DNA from: Linderina pennispora
Lineage: Eukaryota; Kickxellomycota; Kickxellomycetes; Kickxellales; Kickxellaceae
NCBI RefSeq assembly: GCF_002104995.1
Contig: NW_024468418.1
Span: 1-22,764, forward strand
Reading direction: 5' to 3'
DNA: 22,764 nucleotides
Both the position numbers and the translations under genes were made by a program. The notes beneath the pieces are model-generated. The model had not been told where the DNA came from. It saw only the letters and a list, made by a program, of their open reading frames with translations, and did no database searches. The stretch's first letter is position 1, and each line of letters starts with the position of its first letter. Of this stretch, positions 9,932 through 18,398 are shown piece after piece.

Positions 9932-11283
9932 TCAGGTAGCTGTGCAAAAGGAAATATGGATGGAAAGCGGCATAATGGTATAATGATTGAGCAAAAGAGA
10001 AACATTGCTTGGCCAAGGCGGGGAGAATTTGCAGAATGAGCACTCTTCTGTCACATCGTGCACAATAGGTTTCTGATCGGGGTCCACGCAATATATACTT
10101 GCAAGGATGCAGAGTATTAATGATGGAGTCTGGGACCTGGTGAGGCGCGTGCCTGTCTGCAATATGTGTTTTCGCAAGCAGCAAGCAGTCCAATAATTCA
10201 GAAAAGCAATGAAAAGCGACAATTCAGTTCTAGACACGACTCGGCATTTCCAGAAAGCCGGGGGGTGTGCATTATGCTTGCATAAACAAAACTCAAGGTA
10301 CACAATAGCTGGGCGTTGCTTACATGCAAGCGGATCGGCGGTTACTTTGTAACCGACATGCTTGGTTTTGCGCAGTATCTGAAAACTGCCGAGCAGCAGG
10401 GCTGCGGACAAGACATTAGCAAATAATGGCATGTCGCTATGTGCCAGCTCCTCCGCTTGTCGGTTCCCATGCATTCTGTATTTAGAAGCAAGAATAATCA
10501 ACTGGACAAGCGTGGCGCTACATTCCCACTCATAAAGGGCATGTTGTTGAGTCGATTGTCTGTTCAAGGTGGTGCTGGACAATGTGCAGCTGCCTTTGCT
10601 GGCCAATTGGAATCACTAGCCGAACATGCCGACCTGTCGCCTCTCACAGTGCGCCGGAAAGCAGCGGCAGTTCGTTTCGGCTTTTCAACAATCAGTGCGT
10701 TTGCTCCATGGTGTGGTGCGCTTTATTTGACCAGGGAGTGCGTGTCCATATGATACATTCGAGTGACTGGCGAGGAGGATCAGGCAGGTCGGGAGACAAG
10801 GGAATTGATGTGCACATACGCCATGCATACGTGCTGTTCTTGTCTGGAATTGGGGAGGACCACTTTCCCTCGCCAGTAAAACTGCTCGCTTGGCAGAAGA
10901 AAGGAAATAAAGCGACTCGGGTGACAAGCGGTTGCGTGCAATAAATGCTGCATCTGGGGAGTGGAAATTGTTGTCTAGGTGACAAAAGACATGGTGATGT
11001 TGCGGTAGAATTTACCTCAGCTTTGGGCGGCGCACAAAAACGTTGATGCTCATGGATAAAATACCATGTCCTCCTCTTCCACCTTCACAAACAACTGGCC
11101 AGCTGTTTTATTAATTGTTCTCAAAGAAACATTCTCTATCGCTTGCTGGCACGAAAGTTTGCCCCGTGGCCGGGTTCTTGTTGTCGTTAATGAACAAACT
11201 CCTCTCTTCTGCTCCATTCGGTCTGCCTTTCTCCTCGAGTAAATATACACATTCTCTAATCATAGAAACTCGTGCCTGGAAAA
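9932..11283. other. Upstream region between two divergent receptor genes
   Basis: I see no convincing gene in this stretch. A 224-codon open frame at 9932-10606 on the minus strand runs in frame into the receptor but is separated from it by a TGA, has odd composition and contains the likely receptor TATA box, so I treat it as leader and promoter sequence. Both flanking receptor genes are transcribed away from here. Confidence 0.55.
10090..10097 (-). promoter_or_regulatory. Probable TATA box of the left receptor gene
   Basis: The minus strand reads TATATATT about 160 bp upstream of the ATG at 9931. The spacing resembles that of the subtilase TATA box. The leader would contain several upstream ATGs. 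Confidence 0.4.
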
Positions 11284-11291
11284 TATAAAAG
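11284..11291 (+). promoter_or_regulatory. TATA box of the right receptor gene
   Basis: TATAAAAG is followed by a long pyrimidine-rich leader that contains no ATG until 11554. This supports transcription starting shortly after about 11310. Confidence 0.5.
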
Positions 11292-11425
11292 CGCTCTGCT
11301 CTCCTACTGTTTCTTTTATAATCTCTACCGCTCTCCCGACTGCTACTTTCCTCCTGGTTGCAAAAAGGACCTCTTTCTCTTTTGCTCTCCATTCTTTACT
11401 GCTGCCATATTCCCACTCTTCTGGC

Positions 11426-11458
11426 TATTATTATTATTATTATTGTTGTTATTATTAT
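11426..11458 (+). repeat. ATT/GTT microsatellite in the receptor leader
   Basis: A run of ATT triplets interrupted by GTT lies in the predicted 5' leader. In the receptor frame it would encode an Ile/Val run upstream of any ATG, so it is probably untranslated. Confidence 0.8.
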
Positions 11459-11553
11459 CGTTGCTGTTATTCCTCTTCATCAGCTCGATATATCCAAAAG
11501 TGGGCATCGACAGATAGCGCATTGGGTCGATATACTGGACAGAGCACAAAGAA

Positions 11554-11562
11554 ATGTATTGA
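11554..11562 (+). promoter_or_regulatory. Two-codon upstream ORF overlapping the receptor start
   Basis: ATGTATTGATG encodes Met-Tyr-stop (11554-11562), and the last A of its TGA is the first base of the receptor ATG at 11562. It is the first ATG after the TATA box. Such an arrangement would make receptor translation depend on leaky scanning or on termination followed by reinitiation. The layout is seen directly; the regulation is inferred. Confidence 0.55.
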
Positions 11563-12572
11563 TGCAGGGACATACGATCTCTGACAGTGTGTTCTGCGGA
11601 TTCTCACTTGTCTGCTCAATGTCGCAATGCCTCCTAATCCTCTATCTGGTGAAGCGCGACGGCTGGGTCTTTAGCATGTTCCTGCAGCTCTCGCTTGCCA
11701 TGGCAGCTGTGGTAACTGTGAACCGCAGCATCAGCTTCCTCGACATCTTCTTCGCACACTTGCCTGCAAGCATCCAGACGAACCAGGTGTTTGTCAGGGT
11801 AATGTACGGGTTCCTGGACATTTCGTTTCTCCCATTTGCGTATTTCTTCCTAATAACGGCGTTCTCGATTGACCTCTTGCTAAACTTTGCGCTGCACTAC
11901 CGGTCGGCGCGGCATCTGCACAAGTGGTATATTCCGGCATCACTGGGCATGGCGTTTGTGGTGGCCATGCCGATACTGGCATGGGACGGCAAGCTCGGCG
12001 CCTCGAATCTGTATATTGTTGAGGGGAATTGGGCGCAGCAGCATTACCATATTATCACGCTGACCATGGTGATCATAATATGCTCCATTGCGTCTTTGGC
12101 GCTGGTGGGCGCCGGGTTCTGGAGAACAATCCGCGAATGGCGCATACTGAAACGCGAAATCGACACTCTGGTCTTGCCAATTTCGGATAGCGCGCAGTCG
12201 CTGGCAGGCGCGGCCTCCTCGGGAGCTTCACGGCGCTACCCATGGACGCACCAGCCGCGGCGACGCGGCAGCAACCAGCTCCCATGCAGCCCCGACTCTC
12301 TCGACCGCCTGTACTATGGTCGCAAGGTGTCCCGGTCCATATACTACCTGGCCATGTACCCGATAATCAACCTGATCGCGCATGTGGGCACAGGCATCGG
12401 GCAGATCCTTGTGTACGCGTATCCGGGGCAGAAATGGGCAATGTCAACGCGCGACTTCTCCAACGACAGCGTCGGCGTACTATTGCTGATTGTGTTTGTT
12501 GCGAACCCGGCCTTTGTACAGTCCAAGCTAAGGCGGCAGCACGCGGGCGCAGCAAGCATCGGGTCATGTTAA
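11562..12572 (+). CDS. Seven-transmembrane receptor (fungal GPCR-like), paralogue of the left one
   Basis: Starting at the first in-frame ATG (11562), the protein has 336 residues. Helices lie at about 9-30, 36-60, 77-110, 122-141, 161-186, 258-287 and 301-320. The third inner loop (about 188-257) is long, Ser/Arg-rich and polar, as often found in GPCRs that couple or are regulated there; the C-terminal tail is short. The frame stays open upstream to 11358 but without an ATG, so that part is best read as leader. Ligand and subfamily cannot be told from the sequence. The gene is divergent from the receptor at 8789-9931, with which it shares helix-end features, and its stop lies 20 bp from the stop of the convergent cyclin gene. 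Confidence 0.82.
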   Translation: MQGHTISDSVFCGFSLVCSMSQCLLILYLVKRDGWVFSMFLQLSLAMAAVVTVNRSISFLDIFFAHLPASIQTNQVFVRVMYGFLDISFLPFAYFFLITAFSIDLLLNFALHYRSARHLHKWYIPASLGMAFVVAMPILAWDGKLGASNLYIVEGNWAQQHYHIITLTMVIIICSIASLALVGAGFWRTIREWRILKREIDTLVLPISDSAQSLAGAASSGASRRYPWTHQPRRRGSNQLPCSPDSLDRLYYGRKVSRSIYYLAMYPIINLIAHVGTGIGQILVYAYPGQKWAMSTRDFSNDSVGVLLLIVFVANPAFVQSKLRRQHAGAASIGSC

Positions 12573-12592
12573 TGTGAATAGTTCTCACAATA

Positions 12593-13600
12593 CTAATTAT
12601 TTGGCGAAACTGGCGTAATCGAGGCATTGCCGAGCCGCAGGCGCCATTGCCCGATCCGCTGTGACATTTCCTTGCTTGGCAGACCGGTCCTGTAGCGCTC
12701 GGCGTATTGCGCCGAAGCGATGTTTGTGAAGAACAGCAGGTGGAAATCAACCATCTGGCGCACAAAGCTCCGTAGGTCGCTTGTCGATACGCCAAACGCA
12801 GTCCACCACTCAGAGCTCAGCTCAATCGCTGTCGGGCGGTCCACCGGCACCGCTGGCAGGTCCTCTTCTCTAGCACGCTTACTCCCCGTCTGTGTGTTAG
12901 CGCAGTAGAGGCGAAGCACAAACTGGCTTGCATCCTGCGGTGTCTCGCAGTCCAGGTTCCACGCCAAACACAGGGCGCCCGCGGCTAGCACCGCGGCTGG
13001 AAACTGCACCGGCAAGGTGGTGTAGTAACAGTCGGCCAGAATCGTCCACGCTGCCCTCACCGTCGGCTGCTCAGCGCCCGATAACTTTGCCATCTTCACC
13101 AACAGCAGGTGCGGATGGGTGGTACGGAAGTCGTATCCAATGACGTCCAGGACAAACTGCTCGCTGGCCAGAACGCCCGGCCGCATCTTATCAATAGTAC
13201 TTGATGGCACAGTCCGGGCGTCCTCCATAGTCTGCGACGACGCGATAAAGGCATGCACCAGGATGTCTCTCAGCTTCTTTAGCGTCTCCTCCATCTTTGC
13301 AGCCACAAACAAGCACGCGGTCGCGATGTCCGTTGCTGTTGCCTGCGGTTGCGGCCGGTAGATATACGTGCGGTGCACCAGCAGCTGGGCGGTGTTAATG
13401 GTGCGTGTGGGGAATCCCATTGAGCGGCCGACGGCCTTGATGAACACGCAGCACTTGGTGGCGGTCTGCAGCGACGGGTGATCTAGCAGGTCGTGTCGCT
13501 CAACCCGCGCAGACGACTGCTGTGGGGGCGGGGCACTGCTGTTCAGCAGGGAGAGAATGTAGCTGCGTGTCAGAAATGTGTGTCGCGAAATCGAATTCAT
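12593..13600 (-). CDS. CTK2: Cyclin of the CTK2 / cyclin K-T type
   Basis: This is a predicted regulatory subunit of a transcription-linked kinase (CTDK-I type) that phosphorylates the RNA polymerase II C-terminal domain in the nucleus. From the ATG at 13600 the protein has 335 residues, close to yeast Ctk2. The first cyclin fold spans about 45-160, with ACLFVAAKMEETLKKLRDIL (the Lys and Glu that contact the kinase) and EQFVLDVIGYDFRTTHPH. The second fold starts at about 180 (ILADCYYTTLPVQFPAAVLA). The frame is open upstream to 13954, but that extension is unlike a cyclin and would place the box unusually far in, so I chose 13600. Cyclin K, L or T is an alternative label; the short C-terminus favours CTK2. 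Confidence 0.78.
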   Translation of the reverse strand: MNSISRHTFLTRSYILSLLNSSAPPPQQSSARVERHDLLDHPSLQTATKCCVFIKAVGRSMGFPTRTINTAQLLVHRTYIYRPQPQATATDIATACLFVAAKMEETLKKLRDILVHAFIASSQTMEDARTVPSSTIDKMRPGVLASEQFVLDVIGYDFRTTHPHLLLVKMAKLSGAEQPTVRAAWTILADCYYTTLPVQFPAAVLAAGALCLAWNLDCETPQDASQFVLRLYCANTQTGSKRAREEDLPAVPVDRPTAIELSSEWWTAFGVSTSDLRSFVRQMVDFHLLFFTNIASAQYAERYRTGLPSKEMSQRIGQWRLRLGNASITPVSPNN

Positions 13601-14179
13601 AATTACAAGCGAGAGGACAGAGGGCACGCCAAGCAGCAAGAGAAAATTGGAAATGACACGTGTGGGCGACAGCACGCCTGCGAGCCGAGTGTGCACCGGC
13701 TCGGCTCGAGCGCAAAAAGTCGGGGGCGGCACCATGCCAAGCCGCAACGCGCCGATGAGTTGCGGACGATCGGCAACCCCGGAATCTTCTGAGAGGAAGA
13801 GCATTGCTGCGTGCATGAGCGACGCGCTTTTGGGATTCGCCCTTTTCCAATAAGCGAACGGCCGTGTGTCGTTTGTTAGCGGGGACAGGCAGCCGGTTCT
13901 CTCCAATGCGCTTGACAGCTGCGATGCAAAAACGGCGAGCAGGGTGAAAGCCACCTTCTTGCGCTTTGTTAATTTATGCTATTCTTACGGGGGGAATAAT
14001 ACCGTCCCAATCGTTTCCTGATAACTGCGAGTATCCTCATATCTGTCGAGGAGCCGGACCGTAGTGTTACACAAAAGAAAGGTCCAGGAGCGGGCAAATA
14101 CTTTCACAGGACGTCGAAAACCGGTTCATCGAGGTGGAGAAAACGAAAACACCATATTACACTGCAACAGCGGGGCTTG
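13601..14179. other. Shared upstream region of the cyclin and acetyltransferase genes
   Basis: The two flanking genes diverge from here. No further gene is supported. A CACGTG hexamer lies near 13657, which is compatible with a basic helix-loop-helix factor site but is not evidence for one. Confidence 0.4.
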
Positions 14180-14867
14180 ATGTTCACGCAGCTCCTGTTT
14201 CTGCCTCTTGTCGGTCTCCTCCTGTGGCAATTAGTAATTCTGTTCCGGCACCAACGACGCATACACGAGCCCGAGCCCGAGGAAGAAGCACCAGCATACA
14301 CAGAGAAAGAGGCAATGCTCGGCAACACAACATACACGATGCACGGGCGGCAAGTGAGCCTGCAGCATGTAAGCACCGACACACTCTCCAAAGTCAAGCG
14401 GCTGAACTCGGTGCTGTTCCCGGTACAATACGGCCATTCGTTCTACAAGGCGCTGCTGATGCCCGACCAGCACGCAATGCTGGCGTTCGTCGACGTCCAG
14501 CACAGACAAGGAAAAGTGCATCGGCACAGTGGGCGTCCGGAAGCAGCCATGGGGGTTCGCCGACTCTCCAGCTGGCGTCATGCCAGCGGCCCGGGGCACC
14601 GGCCGTGCTGGAGGCGTATATCATGACGCTCGCGTGCTGGCGCCGTACAGGAGGCTAGGCGTGGGCAAGGTGCTGCTGGATAGCGCAGTCAGGTATGCGA
14701 GGGCAGACCCGGCTGTCAGGCGACTTGTACTGCACGTGCATATCGCCAACGACGATGCGCTGCGGTTCTATCACGCCAGCGGGTTTTCAACAGTGCGCAT
14801 CGTCGAAAACTACTACAGACGCATCGAGCAGCCGCACGCATATCTGCTAGAGTATAGAGTCCGCTAG
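14180..14867 (+). CDS. NAA50: NAA50-like N-terminal acetyltransferase (GNAT), frame-shifted
   Basis: NAA50 acetylates protein N-termini, usually Met followed by a hydrophobic residue, and associates with the NatA complex. The GNAT pieces occur in the family order: LSKVKRLNSVLFPVQYGHSF, then CIGTVGVRK, then YIMTLA, then LAPYRRLGVGKVLLD (the acetyl-CoA binding RxxGxG), HVHIANDDALRFYHASGF and ENYYRRIE near the end. They lie in changing frames, with shifts at about 14494-14516, 14550-14612 (near a GGGGG run) and 14631-14640, so one continuous protein needs three single-base corrections. Oddly, the ATG at 14180 adds a hydrophobic stretch (FLPLVGLLLWQLVILF) and an acidic linker before the GNAT core. 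Starting at the ATG of 14315 or 14339 instead would give a conventional NAA50. Expression as written would yield only a truncated protein. Confidence 0.75.
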
Positions 14868-14995
14868 ACGTATATATTGTAGTTCTGTCCGCCCGTTGTA
14901 TACGCACCATTGCATCATCAGCCCAAATCTGTGTTACCGGAGACAGGAGTGGGGGAGACAGGGGAGGCTGGCAGTAGATGGTGACAAGGCTTTTT

Positions 14996-15616
14996 TTATT
15001 TTGTGGTGATAGAATCAAAGGCACGCTCTAGTTGGCCTTGGCGAAAGAAGTCCTTGGACGCAGCAATCTCGGGCTTGATGGTGGCATCGCCCTTCTCCCA
15101 GCCGAGCGGGCACACCTCGCCGTGCTTGTCGGTGAACTGCAGGGCCTGCAGCAGGCGCAGAGTCTCGTTGACGCTGCGGCCGACGGGCAGATCGTTGACC
15201 TGCACGATGCGGATCTTCTGCTCGGGATCGATGATGTAGGTGGCACGGAACGGGGCGCCCTCCTCCTCGACCAGCACGCCGTAGTCGCGCGAGATCTTCT
15301 GCGTGGTATCGGCGATCATCGGGAACTTGATCTCGCCCAGACCACCCTCCTTGCGCGGCTGCTGCACCCAGTTGAAGTGCGTGAAGGCCGAGTCGCACGA
15401 GAAGCCCAGCACCTGCGCGCCAGCTGCCTCGAACTCAGCGACCGCGTCAGAGAACGCGCAGATCTCGGTCGGGCACACGAACGTGAAGTCAAACGGCCAC
15501 GAGAACAGAACGACGTACTTGCCCTTGTAGTCGGAGAGGGAGATATCCTTGATCTCGCCGTCGACCAGAGCCGGGGCAGTGAAGTTGGGGGCAAGAGTGC
15601 GAGGAGCAAGAACCAT
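14996..15616 (-). CDS. TSA1: Typical 2-Cys peroxiredoxin (thioredoxin peroxidase)
   Basis: This enzyme reduces hydrogen peroxide and organic peroxides in the cytosol using thioredoxin. It has 206 residues, normal for the family. The peroxidatic Cys48 lies in DFTFVCPTE, with Thr45 two residues before the FVCPTE block, and Arg124 in the conserved position. The resolving Cys169 lies in GEVCPLGW. The GGLG motif (91-94) is present, while the C-terminal YF motif that goes with sensitivity to overoxidation reads FF (190-191). The FSWPFDF stretch before the active site is a little unusual (FYPLDF is commoner). The promoter has a TATA box 91 bp upstream, with a Yap1/Pap1-type site and a stress element further up. 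The gene converges on the NAA50-like gene with 128 bp between stops. Confidence 0.96.
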   Translation of the reverse strand: MVLAPRTLAPNFTAPALVDGEIKDISLSDYKGKYVVLFSWPFDFTFVCPTEICAFSDAVAEFEAAGAQVLGFSCDSAFTHFNWVQQPRKEGGLGEIKFPMIADTTQKISRDYGVLVEEEGAPFRATYIIDPEQKIRIVQVNDLPVGRSVNETLRLLQALQFTDKHGEVCPLGWEKGDATIKPEIAASKDFFRQGQLERAFDSITTK

Positions 15617-15706
15617 TTTGTCTGATGAGAAGATTGTAAAAGAAAGCTGAAAAACAGGACGATGAGGAGAAAAGAGCAGGGGCCGACCGATGCCCGGATC
15701 CCGCTC

Positions 15707-15714
15707 CTTTTATA
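15707..15714 (-). promoter_or_regulatory. TATA box of the peroxiredoxin gene
   Basis: The minus strand reads TATAAAAG 91 bp upstream of the ATG at 15616, followed by a pyrimidine-rich leader. This fits a strong, inducible promoter. Confidence 0.7.
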
Positions 15715-15850
15715 GCCCTGCGGATGCAAGGCCGCTGGGCCAAGGAGGGCGCCACACCTGCCATGACAGCTTCGCATGCGAAAATTTTTTGGGCTTATCG
15801 TGATCCGCGCTGTGCTTCCCAGTGACGTCTGTTAAACCTCGGGCATTAAA

Positions 15851-15857
15851 TTACTAA
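15851..15857. promoter_or_regulatory. Candidate Yap1/Pap1 oxidative-stress site
   Basis: TTACTAA is the classical recognition sequence of Yap1/Pap1 bZIP factors and lies about 235 bp upstream of the peroxiredoxin ATG. A CCCCT stress element (reverse AGGGG) follows at 15872-15876. Peroxiredoxins are known Yap1/Pap1 targets, so the placement makes sense, although single short motifs also arise by chance. The region 15715-16226 is shared with the divergent DCC1 gene and holds no other gene that I can support. Confidence 0.4.
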
Positions 15858-16226
15858 TCCCCGCTTTCTCACCCCTCCACCCGTACGCCTGGTGTCGCGC
15901 GGCTGTCGACTTCCGGACATGCCGAGGCCACATCGTCGCCTCTGCTGCAGGCTACATAGGGTGTATTTGTCCGACCATGGCCTGCTTGTCGTAGTGAATC
16001 AGCTACTGCGCGGAAACACTGGGCAGTACCTCCGGTTTGTAACGCCAGCGCAGCTACTGCAGTCCCACCAGCAGTCCTCTCCCCCAATCCCGGGCTCCGC
16101 CGACTTTCGGCCTAATTGGATTAGGAAATCGGCTCAGCGCAATCCCCCCGATGTCCACGTTGCACGTGCTGACCAAAGAAGCAGCTCTGTTCTCCTCTAC
16201 TTGCCAATGCTAATTTTCTTTACATA

Positions 16227-17464
16227 ATGACTGAGCCAGTTCATTTGTCAGCGGCCGAGTCATATCCAGAAAGCCTCCGGATGCTGGAGCTGACGCCCGG
16301 GATCCTTGCCCAGCTCGAGGCCTCCTGCGGAACATCCGGCGAGCAGCGGCTGGTTGTGCGTGGGCGCGACGCGGACATTGCGACACTGATCGACCTGGAC
16401 GACAGGGCCTACGAGCTCCACACCGCACACACATCCAACAACCTCTACCTGTTCGCTGCTGGCGACGCATATGAGCTGAAGGCCAAGCTCAGCCAGACCT
16501 GGGAGCTGCAGCCGACGTATCCGCAGATCCGTGCCCGCCTGAAGGAGGTTCTGGCGTGGGATGAGCGCGGCGCATTCCGAGGCGTTGAGTTTGAGCAGAT
16601 GCTTGACGATGCACAAGAGCCCAGGAGAGTTACCGATGACACATTGCTGCGACACGTGCAGGCTAGCAGAAAGCTGTGCAGGAGGGTGCTGGCTGAGATT
16701 CCGGCATTCCGCGAGTCCGCTACTGGCCACTGGCGCGTGCTAGATGCTGGTTACTGTATGGAGCTACTGCGACTTGTACTGGCCACGCAGATTGAGCGTG
16801 GGTGGCCACGGGACAAAGTTGACGCGCAAATGGTCTTCAGTGCGCTATGCAGCGAGCCAGGCAACGAGCAGCTGCTGTTTGAAGCGGTCGACGCGGTGCT
16901 GGCCAGATTTGGGACCTGCTCTGCCCCAGCAGTCTACACAATTGACGGCACCAAGGTGGCAAAGTATCTGGCCGAGCAGGTCTTTGTGGCTGAGCAAATG
17001 CGCCCGTGGCCGGCCACCGAGTTCCTAAAAGCAATGCACGCTGCTATGCCGCCACATCTGACAGAATTTATTGGCGCGCCAGAGCACTGGTCCAGCAAGA
17101 GTGTCCCAGACTCGATAGTAAGGGAAATGGCGTATGTGACTGCTGGTGCTGAGAGCCAGATGCTGCACACCACTCATGGCGTCACGTACCGGTCTGTTAC
17201 ACTGAACCCGCTATTCCGCAGCGCTTTGCCGCATGAGCCACGGGTGCGGATGCAAAAACTGTTTAGCGTGAAGTTGAAGTGGGCCAGATCAGAGATTGTA
17301 CCCTTCCTGGAGGATCTGGTTGATGTGGATCCAGAGCTGCTGGCCAGTGGCGACGGGCAGCGGAGGCAGTGCTGAAAAAGACCATTGATGGATGGCTGAT
17401 CAAGTTTGGGCGTGGGGTGAGCAGCCCAAGCGGCGAAATGGTGTACACTAGCAGGCTAAACTAG
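16227..17464 (+). CDS. DCC1: DCC1, sister chromatid cohesion subunit of Ctf18-RFC
   Basis: Dcc1 with Ctf8 and Ctf18 forms an alternative clamp loader that acts on PCNA at forks and supports cohesion. The N-terminal half shows the family pattern: LELTPGILAQLE, RLVVRG (41-46), then AYELHTAHTSNNLYLF (61-76). The C-terminal half has winged-helix-like segments (YTIDGTKVAKYLAEQVF; WPATEFLKAMHAAMP) and KLFSVKLKWARSEIVPFLED. As written, the frame stops at 17375 after LLASGDGQRRQC. One base later it continues with AAEAVLKKTIDGWLIKFGR and ends VYTSRLN-stop at 17462-17464, which matches the usual DCC1 end. A single missing base near the GGG at 17355-17357 explains this, so I give the full extent. The ATG at 16227 is the natural start. 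Confidence 0.88.
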
Positions 17465-17576
17465 CGAATATCAATATGTTTTGAGGTACCATAAAATGGA
17501 TATAGCGTGGACAAACTGCAGGTCACTAGCAGTGCGCAGCAAGTGCCACGATGCTCTGCGTTTCTGTTCATTAGTG

Positions 17577-18353
17577 ATGGTCCAGTCTTTTAATACCGCC
17601 GGAATCCGGGCAGCCTTCCAGCTTCTAGCCCGCCCACGCCTCCTGATGCCGCACCTCGCAGTAGCCGACATCCGCGCTATCCCGTTTGCCAAACTGCGCC
17701 AGTCCGGTATTGAATACATGGTCTTCGACAAAGATAACTGTCTCACTGCTCCCTACCTCGATGTAGTCCACACTGAGTTCCTGCCCGCCTGGGAAAACTG
17801 CCTCGATGTGTTCTCCCGAAGCAATGTTATGATTGTATCCAACTCTGCCGGCACTCCAGACGACACAGACGATGCTGCAGCGCGCGCGGTTGAAGCGGCA
17901 TTGGGCGTGCGTGTGCTCAGACATGCTGTCAAGAAGCCGGGGTGTGGCCCCGAGGTAATCGAGGCATTTGGAAATGTGTGCCCGGGGAAGATCGCTGTCG
18001 TCGGCGACAGATTGATGACGGATGTCGCGCTGGCAAACTTCAACGGCATGATGGGCATATGGACAAGAGACATAATCACTACCAAAGGCGATAACGCAGC
18101 GGCTGCGGCTATCCGCAAGGCAGAGCATTGGGCGTACAGGGCACTGGTGAGGCGTGGCGTCCACGCGCCAGCCATTGATGCATCTGGGATACAGGGCAAT
18201 GAACCACAGGACCCGTCGCATTGCTGGGCTGCATATTGTTTCTGCGCGACGCTTTATAGCCAGCATGTTTTTGGTTTCCAGTTGCAACAGGATCGACACA
18301 GGGGCCAGCAAGTCCACATATGCGGCTGCGTGTCCCAACAAACAAGCGGTTAA
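17577..18353 (+). CDS. GEP4: Mitochondrial phosphatidylglycerophosphate phosphatase
   Basis: Gep4 dephosphorylates phosphatidylglycerophosphate in the mitochondrial matrix, a step of cardiolipin synthesis. It is a HAD-fold phosphatase. From the ATG at 17577, motif I is MVFDKDNCLTAPY (nucleophile Asp51, general acid Asp53), motif II is MIVSNSAGT (Ser88), motif III is RHAVKKPGC (Lys119/120) and motif IV is AVVGDRLMTDV (Asp144, Asp149). A basic N-terminus precedes motif I, in line with mitochondrial import. The frame is open upstream to 17481, but the ATG at 17577 aligns with the family start (RPRLLMPHLAVADI). The last 55-60 residues (after about 200) are rich in Cys, His and Gln and unlike Gep4; a late frameshift or an unspliced end is possible. 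Its stop is 45 bp from that of the convergent RRM gene. Confidence 0.88.
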   Translation: MVQSFNTAGIRAAFQLLARPRLLMPHLAVADIRAIPFAKLRQSGIEYMVFDKDNCLTAPYLDVVHTEFLPAWENCLDVFSRSNVMIVSNSAGTPDDTDDAAARAVEAALGVRVLRHAVKKPGCGPEVIEAFGNVCPGKIAVVGDRLMTDVALANFNGMMGIWTRDIITTKGDNAAAAAIRKAEHWAYRALVRRGVHAPAIDASGIQGNEPQDPSHCWAAYCFCATLYSQHVFGFQLQQDRHRGQQVHICGCVSQQTSG

Positions 18354-18398
18354 AATTAGACGTGTTTCGGCAACAGCAAAAAAAAATTAGATAGATTC

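Noticed and set aside
9932-10606. 224-codon minus-strand ORF in frame with the receptor
   Set aside because: It is separated from the receptor by a TGA, has unusual Cys/His/Leu composition without a domain, and contains the likely TATA box; more likely promoter and leader.
13601-13954. N-terminal extension of the cyclin ORF
   Set aside because: The frame is open but begins at a non-ATG codon, has no cyclin character and would make the protein too long for the family.
14495-14510. A 16-bp GT...AG segment whose removal would restore the NAA50 frame (FVD to EKCIGT)
   Set aside because: It is far too short for a spliceosomal intron in a fungus; an indel is more likely.
14529-14613. An 85-bp GT...AG intron in the NAA50-like gene
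   Set aside because: Removing it would restore the frame but delete about ten conserved GNAT residues.
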